Of a DNA stretch of 31,085 bases, positions 1-7,183 are shown in pieces. The stretch is from a bacterium. Its GTDB lineage: Bacteria > Babelota > Babeliae > Babelales > Vermiphilaceae. How positions within the stretch are numbered: the stretch's first letter is position 1; each line of letters opens with the position of its first letter. The notes beneath the pieces were generated by a model. The model ran no database searches, was not told the origin of the DNA, and saw nothing but the letters and a program-made list of their open reading frames with translations. The DNA is taken from positions 1 through 31,085 of the forward strand of contig JAKAUA010000036.1 of NCBI GenBank assembly GCA_021827875.1. Direction: 5' to 3'. Made by a program: the position numbers and the translations under genes.

Positions 1-1
1 T

Positions 2-226
2 AGCGTAGAAAAAGAATATATTGCCACTATGATTGCATGGATCAAAGAGCTTACGGTACTGTTACCGCAACATACGTTTTATCTGGTATATGGTGGCGGC
101 ATTGATGAAGATAATGCCGTTGCATTGCAATCAATAAAAGAGTTGAATGGTTTTTTGATCGGCAAAGCGAGTCTTGACTTTAAAAATTTTGAAAAAATAG
201 TATCTTTAACAAAAAATGATCTATAG
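2..226 (+). CDS. tpiA: Triosephosphate isomerase, C-terminal part (5' end outside window)
   Basis: This is the last 74 residues of triosephosphate isomerase, the glycolytic enzyme that interconverts dihydroxyacetone phosphate and glyceraldehyde 3-phosphate in the cytoplasm. The frame is open from the window edge, so the gene starts upstream. Seen in the sequence are the phosphate-binding loop YGGGI and the final strand-loop GFLIGKASLDFKNF, which match the family's YGGS and G-x-L-V-G-x-A-S-L motifs; the third G of YGGG stands where most enzymes have S. The catalytic Lys, His and Glu lie in the missing N-terminal part, so activity cannot be judged. secG follows after 24 bases on the same strand, a common bacterial neighbourhood. 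Confidence 0.9.
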   Translation, partial: SVEKEYIATMIAWIKELTVLLPQHTFYLVYGGGIDEDNAVALQSIKELNGFLIGKASLDFKNFEKIVSLTKNDL

Positions 227-250
227 ATCAAAACATGTAAAGGTAAGATT

Positions 251-562
251 ATGTTATACGGTTTGTTAATGGCTATTTTTGTATTTGATGCACTGTTATT
301 GCTCTTGATTGTCATGGTACAACAAGGTAAAGGTAATATGGGGCTCGGTAATCTTGGCGGTGCGACACAAATGCTCTTTGGCGGTACCGGCGGACAAGAC
401 ATTATGCAAAAAACAACTTGGGTGCTGGGTACTATTTTTATGACTTTGTCATTGTTGCTTGCACTTATGAAGACCATGCCATCAAGTTCATATTCATTTA
501 ATCGTAAAGTAAGCACGGTAGCAACACAGCCAATGACTCAAGTACCGGCACAAACGAAGTAA
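251..562 (+). CDS. secG: Protein-export membrane protein SecG
   Basis: SecG is the small accessory subunit of the SecYEG translocon in the inner membrane. The 103-residue product has the family layout: a first membrane helix (about residues 2-24), the conserved cytoplasmic turn VMVQQGKG followed by a Gly-rich stretch with LFGG, and a second helix (about 55-75). A polar tail of about 28 residues ends the protein. The start ATG follows AAGGTAAG, an acceptable Shine-Dalgarno. It probably shares a transcript with tpiA. The large number of signal-peptide proteins elsewhere in the window makes the Sec route functionally important here. Confidence 0.9.
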   Translation: MLYGLLMAIFVFDALLLLLIVMVQQGKGNMGLGNLGGATQMLFGGTGGQDIMQKTTWVLGTIFMTLSLLLALMKTMPSSSYSFNRKVSTVATQPMTQVPAQTK

Positions 563-578
563 TAAAAAAATAGGAGAG

Positions 579-656
579 CGGTCAATAAGTTAATAGACCG
601 TATTACGCATTCCGTAGGTTCAGCAAGCCTTTAGGTGGCTGAACATAAGAGAATGC
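579..656 (+). other. Structured intergenic segment ahead of mlaE
   Basis: Two stem-loops lie between secG and mlaE. The first pairs CGGTC (579-583) with GACCG (596-600). The second is nested: outer GCATTC (607-612) with GAATGC (651-656), inner GTTCAGC (618-624) with GCTGAAC (638-644), and a possible small CC/GG pair inside. No U-run follows either one, so they are poor intrinsic terminators. The 3' edge is 15 nt from the mlaE GTG start. It could be a cis-acting leader, an RNA processing site or a small RNA. I do not recognise a known riboswitch family. Confidence 0.45.
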
Positions 657-671
657 CAAAGGTATAATGAA

Positions 672-1448
672 GTGGTACATATACTATCTCTTCTTGGTCG
701 TATAACTTTGCACGTATGTGAACTTCTCGGTTCATTTGCTCTTTTTATTTTTCATGCATTATATGCCCTCGTTACCAAAAGATTACGATTGCAGAGAATT
801 ATAGCACAGATGGAAATCATTGGTGTTGAATCTCTGATAATTGTTATTTTGACCGGTACGTGCTCGGGAATGGTGTTTGCGTTGCAAAGCTACATCGGCT
901 TTCAGCGTGTTGGCGGCGAGCAATTTATTGGCGCAGTAGTTGCATTAGGTATGGTCAGAGAGCTGGGGCCGGTACTCACCGGTCTTATGGTTACCGGCCG
1001 TGCCGGGTCAGGTATTGCAGCCGAAATTGGCACGATGCGCATTACCGAACAAATCGACGCACTCACTACACTTTCTCTATCTCCTTATCATTATTTGATT
1101 GTTCCGCGTTTGGTTGCAAGCACACTAATTCTTCCCTTTTTAGCATTGTTTGCCATGATTTGTGGTGTCGTCGGTGGCTATGTAGTCTGTGTGCATGTGT
1201 TGCAATTGAGCGCTGAGGATTATATGACCAATGTAACCAGTTGTGTGGAAATGCGCGATATTGTTGGCGGCATGATAAAGTCAGCAGTGTTTGGTTTTAT
1301 TTTATCTGCAGTTGGGTCATATCAGGGATTTTTTGCTAGCGGCGGCGCTCGTGGCGTGGGTACAGCAACAACGCGCGCAGTGGTGAATGGCTCTATCACT
1401 ATTTTGGTTTCTAATTATATGTTAACCAAATTTTTGGAGCATATATGA
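672..1448 (+). CDS. mlaE: MlaE-family ABC permease (lipid transport)
   Basis: This is a 258-residue integral membrane permease of the MlaE/YrbE family, which with an ATPase and an MCE protein moves phospholipids between the inner and outer membranes of diderms. The family signature is clear: a central SGMVFALQ segment, ALGMVRELGPVLTGLM, then GRAGSGIAAEIGTMRITEQ and DAL, with about five hydrophobic helices. Length is normal. The start is GTG at 672; the nearby ATG at 667 is out of frame. Its stop overlaps the start of mlaF by 4 bases (ATGA), showing translational coupling. A structured segment precedes it. No MCE/MlaD gene follows, which is the usual third member. Confidence 0.92.
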   Translation: MVHILSLLGRITLHVCELLGSFALFIFHALYALVTKRLRLQRIIAQMEIIGVESLIIVILTGTCSGMVFALQSYIGFQRVGGEQFIGAVVALGMVRELGPVLTGLMVTGRAGSGIAAEIGTMRITEQIDALTTLSLSPYHYLIVPRLVASTLILPFLALFAMICGVVGGYVVCVHVLQLSAEDYMTNVTSCVEMRDIVGGMIKSAVFGFILSAVGSYQGFFASGGARGVGTATTRAVVNGSITILVSNYMLTKFLEHI

Positions 1449-2212
1449 TGATGCCCATTATTAAAATTGTTGATCTTAAAAAAAAGCTTGGCGATCGCAT
1501 AATTAGTAATGGTGTTGATTTAGAAATTCTCAGAGGACAAACCACCGTTATTCTGGGTAGATCGGGTGAAGGTAAATCAGTTTTGTTAAAACAACTTATT
1601 GGATTGATGAAGCCTGATTCCGGCACTATCATGGTTGAAGGAGTTGATGTTACCAAGCTTTCTGAACAAGCACGAGCGGCACTGTATGCTAAATTTGGTT
1701 ATGTTTTTCAATTTGCTGCATTACTTGATTCATTAACTGTTTTTGAAAATGTAGGAATTACTTTACTCGAGCGTGGTGAGCCCATTGATGTAGTGCTCCC
1801 CATAGTCAAAGAAAAACTCAGTTTGGTTAATCTACATCATGATATTCTCGATAAATACCCCTCAGAGCTTTCCGGTGGTATGCGTAAACGCGTTGGTCTT
1901 GCGCGCACTTTGGTCACCTCTCCTGAAATTATTCTGTATGATGAGCCTACCACCGGTCTTGATCCTATTACGTCACGGGTAATTCATGATCTCATCTATG
2001 ATATGCAGCACCGTTTAAACATTACGACTGTTGTCATTTCTCACGATATAGAAATATTTAAATATGCAGATTCTGTTGCACTACTATATGAAGGCAAAAT
2101 TAGATATGTCGGCAATGCCAAAACGGTATGGGAGTCAGACAATCCGTATATTTATCAGTTCATTCGCGGTGATATTGTCGGCCCAATTCAGCATAATTCT
2201 AACGAAGAATAA
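1445..2212 (+). CDS. mlaF: MlaF-family ABC ATPase (lipid transport)
   Basis: Cytoplasmic ATPase partner of the MlaE permease. All nucleotide-binding motifs are intact: Walker A GRSGEGKS at residues 38-45, the ABC signature LSGGMRKRVGLAR, Walker B ILYDEP followed by the D-loop TTGLDP, and the switch histidine in VVISHD. The signature form SGGMRKR is typical of the MlaF subgroup rather than of generic ABC proteins. Length is 255 residues, close to family norm. The gene starts inside the mlaE stop codon. After its end there are 84 bases before the next gene, with no MCE-domain protein, so the substrate-binding partner must be elsewhere or absent. Confidence 0.92.
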   Translation: MMMPIIKIVDLKKKLGDRIISNGVDLEILRGQTTVILGRSGEGKSVLLKQLIGLMKPDSGTIMVEGVDVTKLSEQARAALYAKFGYVFQFAALLDSLTVFENVGITLLERGEPIDVVLPIVKEKLSLVNLHHDILDKYPSELSGGMRKRVGLARTLVTSPEIILYDEPTTGLDPITSRVIHDLIYDMQHRLNITTVVISHDIEIFKYADSVALLYEGKIRYVGNAKTVWESDNPYIYQFIRGDIVGPIQHNSNEE

Positions 2213-2296
2213 CTATCTTTTTTTGACCCTTATCATCCTTTTATTTAGACTGATATAAGTAAATAAGAACAAAAAAATAGCAGGTAGATTTCTTTT

Positions 2297-2944
2297 ATGC
2301 TTAGTCTGAGTACCAGTGCAACCATTACATCCTATATTACCCTCTTTTTAGGCTATCTTTTGGCCATTGGCCCGATGGGCTTTATTAATGCATGGATAGG
2401 AAAAGTTGTTGGCGATACAACGGCAGAAGATGAAGGGTTGCTCACTCTGGATCCCCTCGTGCACATCGATCCTCTTGGATTTATCTGTTTACTTTTATCC
2501 GGGCTTGGTTGGTCAAAGATGAAGCCCATACAAATAGGGTATATTACAGAACCTTGGTACCGTCTTAAGGTATTCTTTGCGCTTTTTGGCGAAACATTCT
2601 TTGCTATTATATTTGCATTGATAACATTGATCATTTTAATTATAGTCGGGGCACATTCAGTTGATCTTGTGGCAGATCCATCATCAATCGGTATTGCAAT
2701 TGCCACAGTGTTATTTAGAACTATTTTTATCTTTTTATTCATGGGCATCGCGCGATTCATATACGGGATAATTGTTGTTACCATTTTACTCCTATCAAAG
2801 CGATATCAACAATACGCCGCTTTTTTGAGCGAAATAAGTTTTTTTGTTGCATTGGGTCTGACAGTATTTTTGGCAAGATATTTACAAATGCTCTGCCTTA
2901 TTGGGATTCTTTCTCTCTGTACATTGTTTGGCTATCAAATATAA
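2297..2944 (+). CDS. Site-2 protease-like (M50/YwhC-type) membrane protein, catalytic motif lost
   Basis: This 215-residue membrane protein resembles the small YwhC-type site-2 proteases. The segment around residues 39-61 (GD-x-TA, then LLTLDPLVHIDPLG) matches the family's GDPTA...LTLNPLxHIDPxG almost residue for residue, and about five further hydrophobic helices follow. The zinc-binding HExxH that should sit just before the GD is missing: aligning back from GD40, the family's HEFAHAW falls on MGFINAW (27-33), so both histidines and the glutamate are replaced. The C-terminal NLLPIPPLDG motif is also not seen. I infer a protease-dead paralog, perhaps a binding or regulatory protein. The stop codon abuts the tyrS ATG (TAAATG). 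Confidence 0.72.
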   Translation: MLSLSTSATITSYITLFLGYLLAIGPMGFINAWIGKVVGDTTAEDEGLLTLDPLVHIDPLGFICLLLSGLGWSKMKPIQIGYITEPWYRLKVFFALFGETFFAIIFALITLIILIIVGAHSVDLVADPSSIGIAIATVLFRTIFIFLFMGIARFIYGIIVVTILLLSKRYQQYAAFLSEISFFVALGLTVFLARYLQMLCLIGILSLCTLFGYQI

Positions 2945-4165
2945 ATGGAAATAGAACATATGACAAAACAATTGACTGCACAACAACAGCTTGATCTTAT
3001 TAAGATTGGGACAGCGCAAATCATACCTGAAGACGAATTATTAAAAAAATTACAATCGGGTAAACCATTACAAATTAAATTAGGTATGGACCCCACAGCT
3101 CCTGATCTGCATCTAGGTCATGCGGTTGTACTCTCTAAGATGCGACAATTCCAAGATCTTGGTCATACGGTTATCTTTTTAATTGGTGATTTTACTGCAC
3201 GCATTGGTGACCCGACAGGCAGGTCAAAAACGCGCCCACCGCTCAGTGAGGAGCAAATTGCCGAGCATACAAAAACTTATTTTGAACAAGTAGGCAAGAT
3301 TCTTGATACTAAAAAATTAATTATTCGCTACAATTCCGAATGGCTCGATCAACTCACCAGCAGAGAGATGTTGAAGCTCTGCGGAAAAGTCACACTATCT
3401 CGCCTTATCGAGCGTGATGATTTTGCAAAACGCTTAGCAGAAAATCAGACTATAGGATTTCATGAACTTTTTTATCCATTAATGCAAGGATACGATTCTG
3501 TTGCATTGCATGCGGATGTTGAATTGGGTGGTACTGATCAGACTTTTAATTTATTAATGGGTCGCTTCTTACAAGAGCATTATGGCCAAGCAGGACAAGC
3601 TATTGTGACAACACCATTGTTAGAAGGTCTTGATGGTGTGCAAAAAATGTCTAAATCATTAGGCAACTCTGTGGGGCTCACCGAGCCTGCTGACCAAGCA
3701 TTTGGTAAGCTGATGTCTATCAGCGACTTACTCATGTGGCGTTATGCGCAACTATTATTGCATCGTGATGCACAGACTATCAGCGCATGGGAGGCTGGTG
3801 TTGCATCAGGCAATATTCATCCTATGGAAATGAAAAAAACTATCGCGCATGATATTGTTGCACGCTTCTGGTCACTGGCCGAGGCAGAACAAGCACGCAA
3901 ACAATTTGAAGCATTGTTTCAGAAAAAAGATTATTCACAGGCGCAAGAAGTTGATTTGCTTGGCAAGACTGCAAATCCTCTATGGATTGTTGATTTGTTA
4001 AAGCAGTTGGGTGCGGTAACGGGCTCATCAGAAGCAAGACGCTTGCTAGAAGCAGGTGCAGTGCATATTGATAATGAGACAATAACTGATCCTAAAGCAC
4101 AGATCGAATTAAAAAGTGGCATGACCATCAAAGTTGGTAAGCATCGCTTTTATAAAGTGAAATAA
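2945..4165 (+). CDS. tyrS: Tyrosyl-tRNA synthetase
   Basis: Charges tRNA-Tyr with tyrosine in the cytoplasm. The 406-residue protein has the class I HIGH motif as HLGH (residues 56-59), the KMSKS loop as KMSKS (234-238) and a C-terminal S4 RNA-binding domain (about 340-400, with SSEARRLLEAGAVHID). The sequence around DPTAPDLHLGHAVVL and IGDFTARIGDPTGRS is typical of the longer bacterial TyrRS type. ATG 2945 directly follows the stop of the upstream gene; an in-frame ATG at 2960 is an alternative start and neither has a strong Shine-Dalgarno. Transcription is closed by a strong hairpin right after the stop codon. Confidence 0.95.
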   Translation: MEIEHMTKQLTAQQQLDLIKIGTAQIIPEDELLKKLQSGKPLQIKLGMDPTAPDLHLGHAVVLSKMRQFQDLGHTVIFLIGDFTARIGDPTGRSKTRPPLSEEQIAEHTKTYFEQVGKILDTKKLIIRYNSEWLDQLTSREMLKLCGKVTLSRLIERDDFAKRLAENQTIGFHELFYPLMQGYDSVALHADVELGGTDQTFNLLMGRFLQEHYGQAGQAIVTTPLLEGLDGVQKMSKSLGNSVGLTEPADQAFGKLMSISDLLMWRYAQLLLHRDAQTISAWEAGVASGNIHPMEMKKTIAHDIVARFWSLAEAEQARKQFEALFQKKDYSQAQEVDLLGKTANPLWIVDLLKQLGAVTGSSEARRLLEAGAVHIDNETITDPKAQIELKSGMTIKVGKHRFYKVK

Positions 4166-4228
4166 AAATAGTGAGAGCGTTTCATTTCATGCTTATTTAA
4201 ATGAAACGCTCTCACTATTTGTTTTATT
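4166..4228. terminator. Bidirectional intrinsic terminator between tyrS and the convergent secreted-protein gene
   Basis: A perfect 22-bp stem (4166-4187 with 4199-4220) encloses an 11-nt loop and is followed by GTTTTATT on the plus strand and a T-rich tract on the minus strand. It begins immediately after the tyrS stop codon and lies 36 bases beyond the stop of the convergent minus-strand gene, so it can serve both. Confidence 0.88.
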
Positions 4229-4255
4229 GCGCGTGATTACCTGTGCATGTATTTT

Positions 4256-4918
4256 TCAGTGTCCTCTTCTATACTCTTCCATCTCATCTTTTGTTGGGGG
4301 AGTATCTTTTCCCATCTTCCACCAACTTACAAATTCACGCACTTCCGAAGGCATCTTCTTGCTAAAGCCGCGTAGCCCCATATATTGGATGGACGAGTCT
4401 GTAGACGCGTTTTTTGCTTTGGCGGCATCAGTCATGATTTTTCTTATGCGTCTGGCGACGTCACCCGCGGCATTGGTATCATATATATGTTTTACTGCAT
4501 ATTCAAAGACAGGTACGTAACTATCTTCATAGACTAAGCCTAGAGTTTGGCCGATTCTTTGCTTTTCATATTCTAGCTTAGCTATATCGCTAGTGTGCCT
4601 GAAGAATTGAGTAATAAGTTCATCTATCGACTGCTTCTTTTCGATCGTTGGAGTGGATGCTGGCTTGAAAGAGGTCCGCGTGCTACCTGTCTGCTGTAAA
4701 TGCTCGAGTAAGCCGGCTCTTGCTGTGTGTAGACGATTGAGTAAAGCTTTATAATTATTCTCGATATCCGCTGTTGAAGCCCCTTCTTGTAGGTGTAAAA
4801 CAGTGCTATATTCCTTAACTTTTGCTTGCGTTAGCGCTTTTTCGTCAGACGCCGCTTCTGAATTTGATAAATAGCCAAGCGTACTTGTAAGTACGAACAT
4901 AATTTTCATATATTTCAT
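4256..4918 (-). CDS. Secreted protein with a degenerate J-domain-like segment
   Basis: A 220-residue protein of unknown function. Residues 1-23 form a signal peptide with a likely cleavage after SEAA. Residues 36-67 read like the first two helices of a DnaJ J-domain (Y-x-x-VLHLQEGASTADIENNY-KALLNRLH), but the HPD tripeptide needed to stimulate DnaK is H64-T65-A66. A Ser/Thr-rich linker (about 78-95) and a mostly helical, charged C-terminal half follow. The start is supported by AGAGGAG upstream. It is the last gene of a minus-strand run after the peroxiredoxin and another secreted protein. The J-like reading is an inference from pattern only; the family may be new. Confidence 0.7.
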   Translation of the reverse strand: MKYMKIMFVLTSTLGYLSNSEAASDEKALTQAKVKEYSTVLHLQEGASTADIENNYKALLNRLHTARAGLLEHLQQTGSTRTSFKPASTPTIEKKQSIDELITQFFRHTSDIAKLEYEKQRIGQTLGLVYEDSYVPVFEYAVKHIYDTNAAGDVARRIRKIMTDAAKAKNASTDSSIQYMGLRGFSKKMPSEVREFVSWWKMGKDTPPTKDEMEEYRRGH

Positions 4919-5009
4919 AAGAGAAAAACTCCTCTTGTTATAAGATTATATGTGGTAACATATTGCATCATAATGCGTTGGAAATTGCTAATTCAATGAA
5001 ATTATGCTT

Positions 5010-5546
5010 TTACTTTACCGGATACTGTTTTACTAATGCATTTATTTGACTTTGATTCTCTGCTACAAATTTTTTCTCAGTTTCTTCATTCCACATTAGC
5101 AACCTTATAAGATCATCACGTTCTTGCTGATTTGGGTATCGCGATGCATCCTTGACGAGATCAAATGCATTGATATAAGGAATGGGAACGGCTGTGTATT
5201 CTTTGGGCCATGCGCCAAAATACATAAGCCAACCAACTTTTTGTTTGATAGTATCGATTGGCGCATTTCCACCCAGACGTAAGACGGTATGAAGAGGATC
5301 TTCATCACTGCGTGCGGAATTAATAGTCATAGTTAGATCTTCATATGCGGCTAAATTAGTAACAAACTCGTTTATATCAGAAGAGGCGCTTGCAAGCAGT
5401 TTTTCTCGTGCGCGCATAATAGCTGCTAGAGAATTGACAGGCGCTGATCCTTCTGTAGGAGCATCACTTTCTGCGGTATGAAGAGAGCCGATTTGAAGAA
5501 TGGCTGCTATTGCGATTAACAATGGTATCTGTTTTAATAATTTCAT
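5010..5546 (-). CDS. Secreted protein with a degenerate J-domain-like C-terminal half
   Basis: A 178-residue protein with an N-terminal signal peptide (1-25, ending HTA). A helical middle (40-80) leads into residues 83-146, which follow the J-domain pattern: DPLHTVLRLGGNAPIDTIKQ (helix I and start of II), a basic/aromatic second helix, and INAFDLVKDASRYPNQQERDDL (helix III and IV). Where HPDK is expected the sequence is W113-P114-K115-E116, so Hsp70 activation in the usual way is unlikely. AAGGAA lies within the end of the preceding peroxiredoxin gene, which stops 5 bases before this start, so the two are co-transcribed. Function unknown; a periplasmic or exported adaptor is one possibility. 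Confidence 0.7.
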   Translation of the reverse strand: MKLLKQIPLLIAIAAILQIGSLHTAESDAPTEGSAPVNSLAAIMRAREKLLASASSDINEFVTNLAAYEDLTMTINSARSDEDPLHTVLRLGGNAPIDTIKQKVGWLMYFGAWPKEYTAVPIPYINAFDLVKDASRYPNQQERDDLIRLLMWNEETEKKFVAENQSQINALVKQYPVK

Positions 5547-5551
5547 GTTTG

Positions 5552-6100
5552 TTATTCCTTAGTATGTTGTGCAAATGTTTTTAATATTTCTTCCGCATGT
5601 TGCTGTATGTTCACCTTTTCAAAAACCACCACAATTTTACCTTGTTCATCGAGCAAATAGGTTATGCGTGCAGGCGCCAACATGCTTAATACACTGCGGT
5701 ATGCCCCATATTGTTTAGCGACTGTTTTGTTGGTGTCGCTGAGCAAGGTAAAGTTTAGATGGTGTTCTTCTTTAAACTTATGATGTGATTCGGGAGAATC
5801 ATAGCTAATGCCCACTACTTTGATATTGTGCTGTCCATACACATCAGCATTATCTCTTAAATCACAGGCTTCTTTGGTACAGCCAGTGGTAAAGTCTTTG
5901 GGATAAAAATAGAGTATCATTTTTGCGCCAAGATGATCAGTAAGGCGCCATTGTTTGCCTTGGTCGTCAAGTAATGTAAAGTCTGGTGCTTGTTGGCCGA
6001 CCTGCAGAATAGGGTGGCGTGCGCTTATGAGTATATTGATGCAGGCTATACTTAAAATTATTAATAGAAGTATGATAATTATTAACGACCATAGTTGCAT
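5552..6100 (-). CDS. bcp: Membrane-anchored peroxiredoxin, BCP/PrxQ type
   Basis: Thiol peroxidase that reduces hydrogen peroxide and organic peroxides. After an N-terminal hydrophobic anchor (residues 5-26) the thioredoxin-fold begins with GQQAPDFTLLD. The peroxidatic cysteine is C74 in FTTGCTKEACDLRD and the resolving cysteine is C79, the five-residue spacing of the alpha2-type PrxQ/BCP subgroup. The later FTLLSDTNKTVAKQYGAY segment is also typical. Standard BCP is cytosolic and about 150-160 residues; here about 27 extra N-terminal residues place the enzyme on the membrane, probably facing the periplasm. It heads a minus-strand run with two secreted proteins. The divergent hydrolase gene lies 105 bases away. 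Confidence 0.9.
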   Translation of the reverse strand: MQLWSLIIIILLLIILSIACINILISARHPILQVGQQAPDFTLLDDQGKQWRLTDHLGAKMILYFYPKDFTTGCTKEACDLRDNADVYGQHNIKVVGISYDSPESHHKFKEEHHLNFTLLSDTNKTVAKQYGAYRSVLSMLAPARITYLLDEQGKIVVVFEKVNIQQHAEEILKTFAQHTKE

Positions 6101-6136
6101 AAAATGACTCCTTTTATTTTTACGATTTTATACCTA

Positions 6137-6164
6137 GTAACAATCGCCTTGTAACAATCGCCTT
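6137..6164. repeat. Tandem 14-bp direct repeat in a divergent promoter region
   Basis: GTAACAATCGCCTT occurs twice head-to-tail (6137-6150 and 6151-6164) between bcp and the hydrolase gene. The junction of the copies creates TTGTAA, a fair -35 hexamer, 19 bases before a TATACT. Confidence 0.9.
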
Positions 6165-6179
6165 ATATTTGTTTATACT
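6149..6179 (+). promoter_or_regulatory. Possible promoter for the alpha/beta hydrolase gene
   Basis: TTGTAA (6149-6154), a 19-base spacer and TATACT (6174-6179) lie 27 bases before the start codon. The -10 is good; the spacer is longer than ideal. The -35 exists only because of the tandem repeat. Confidence 0.35.
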
Positions 6180-6205
6180 AATACCATGTTGAATAGATTT
6201 AGACT

Positions 6206-7180
6206 ATGGTTTTGATTCTGTTGAGGATGTTTGTGAAGAAACTGTTTTTATTTCCTCTATTTTGTTTCGTTTTATACATCATTGGCTCTGTTGCACCTAT
6301 TTATTCTCAGAATAATGAGCAAACGCCTTTAACCTATGTATATTCCCATGGTCTAGGTTCGTTTGGCGAACATGCCGTATTTTATGTTAAAGGGCATACC
6401 CTTGATGATGTACTTGTCTTAGATAAAGAGACGGGGGAGGTTGCGCCGATGACCATAAGAATAAACGAAGATAGTCCATTTTATATTTTATACGAGCCAA
6501 TTCAGTTTTTTACCTATCCAAGCTCTGCTAAGGTAAATGTGATAAAAGAAAATGGTAAGCCATTGCTTAAAAAGGGTAAATTGGCGCCTCATCAAGCGTC
6601 ACTCGCGCAACATATCGAGATAGAAACATTAAAAAATCAGATAGAAAAAATTGAAGGTGATTGTGTATTGTTTGGCCAATCAATGGGGGCAGCAACAGCG
6701 ATTACCTACATGGCGCAACATAATCCTGACAACGTTAAGGCAATTATACTCGAGGCGCCGTTTGATTCGGTTGAAAATGTGGTGCAGCACAAAATTGGTT
6801 TTTGGGACTATTTGGGCTTGGGTAGTTTGTATTTGCGGTACACACACCCTGCGTATGATAAAACCGGCATAAAACCGGGACAAGTTGCTCATTTGATTGA
6901 CTCGTCAATACCTATTCTGTTTGTGCATTCAAAAAAAGATGCCTTTGTTCCCCTTGAAGGCTCGCGAGCTATGTATAAAGCTATTAAAGCTGCTGGTAAC
7001 AGTAAAGTGCATATTTTTGAGCTCAAAGAAGCTAAGCATAATAATGCAAGATGCTGCTCTGATAGTCCTGATTATCAACGAGTGGTGCATGCTTTTTACA
7101 AAAAATATGGCCTTCTGTGCGATGAGATTTTGGCAGCAGAGGGTCAACTATTGTTCGAAGCAACACAGCCAAATCTATAA
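6206..7180 (+). CDS. Secreted or membrane-anchored alpha/beta hydrolase
   Basis: A serine hydrolase of the alpha/beta fold, 324 residues. A hydrophobic N-terminus (about 9-34, ending IYSQ) acts as signal peptide or anchor, so the enzyme works outside the cytoplasm. The oxyanion segment is SHGLGSFGEH (about 47-56), the nucleophile elbow is GQSMG with S159, the acid is likely D245 in HSKKDAFVP, and the histidine is H278 in EAKHNN, giving a complete triad. The substrate is unknown; lipase, esterase or peptidase are all possible. ATG 6206 lacks a clear Shine-Dalgarno and M8 is an alternative start. It ends 3 bases from the convergent end of the six-gene array. Confidence 0.8.
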   Translation: MVLILLRMFVKKLFLFPLFCFVLYIIGSVAPIYSQNNEQTPLTYVYSHGLGSFGEHAVFYVKGHTLDDVLVLDKETGEVAPMTIRINEDSPFYILYEPIQFFTYPSSAKVNVIKENGKPLLKKGKLAPHQASLAQHIEIETLKNQIEKIEGDCVLFGQSMGAATAITYMAQHNPDNVKAIILEAPFDSVENVVQHKIGFWDYLGLGSLYLRYTHPAYDKTGIKPGQVAHLIDSSIPILFVHSKKDAFVPLEGSRAMYKAIKAAGNSKVHIFELKEAKHNNARCCSDSPDYQRVVHAFYKKYGLLCDEILAAEGQLLFEATQPNL

Positions 7181-7183
7181 TTC

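Noticed and set aside
79..516. Minus-strand open frame of 145 codons over tpiA/secG
   Set aside because: Both sense-strand genes are recognisable by motif; the antisense translation has no features.
607..656. tRNA gene, because of a GGTTC-like stretch and nested stems after secG
   Set aside because: No cloverleaf, no anticodon arm, no CCA end and no fitting acceptor stem; total length is too short.
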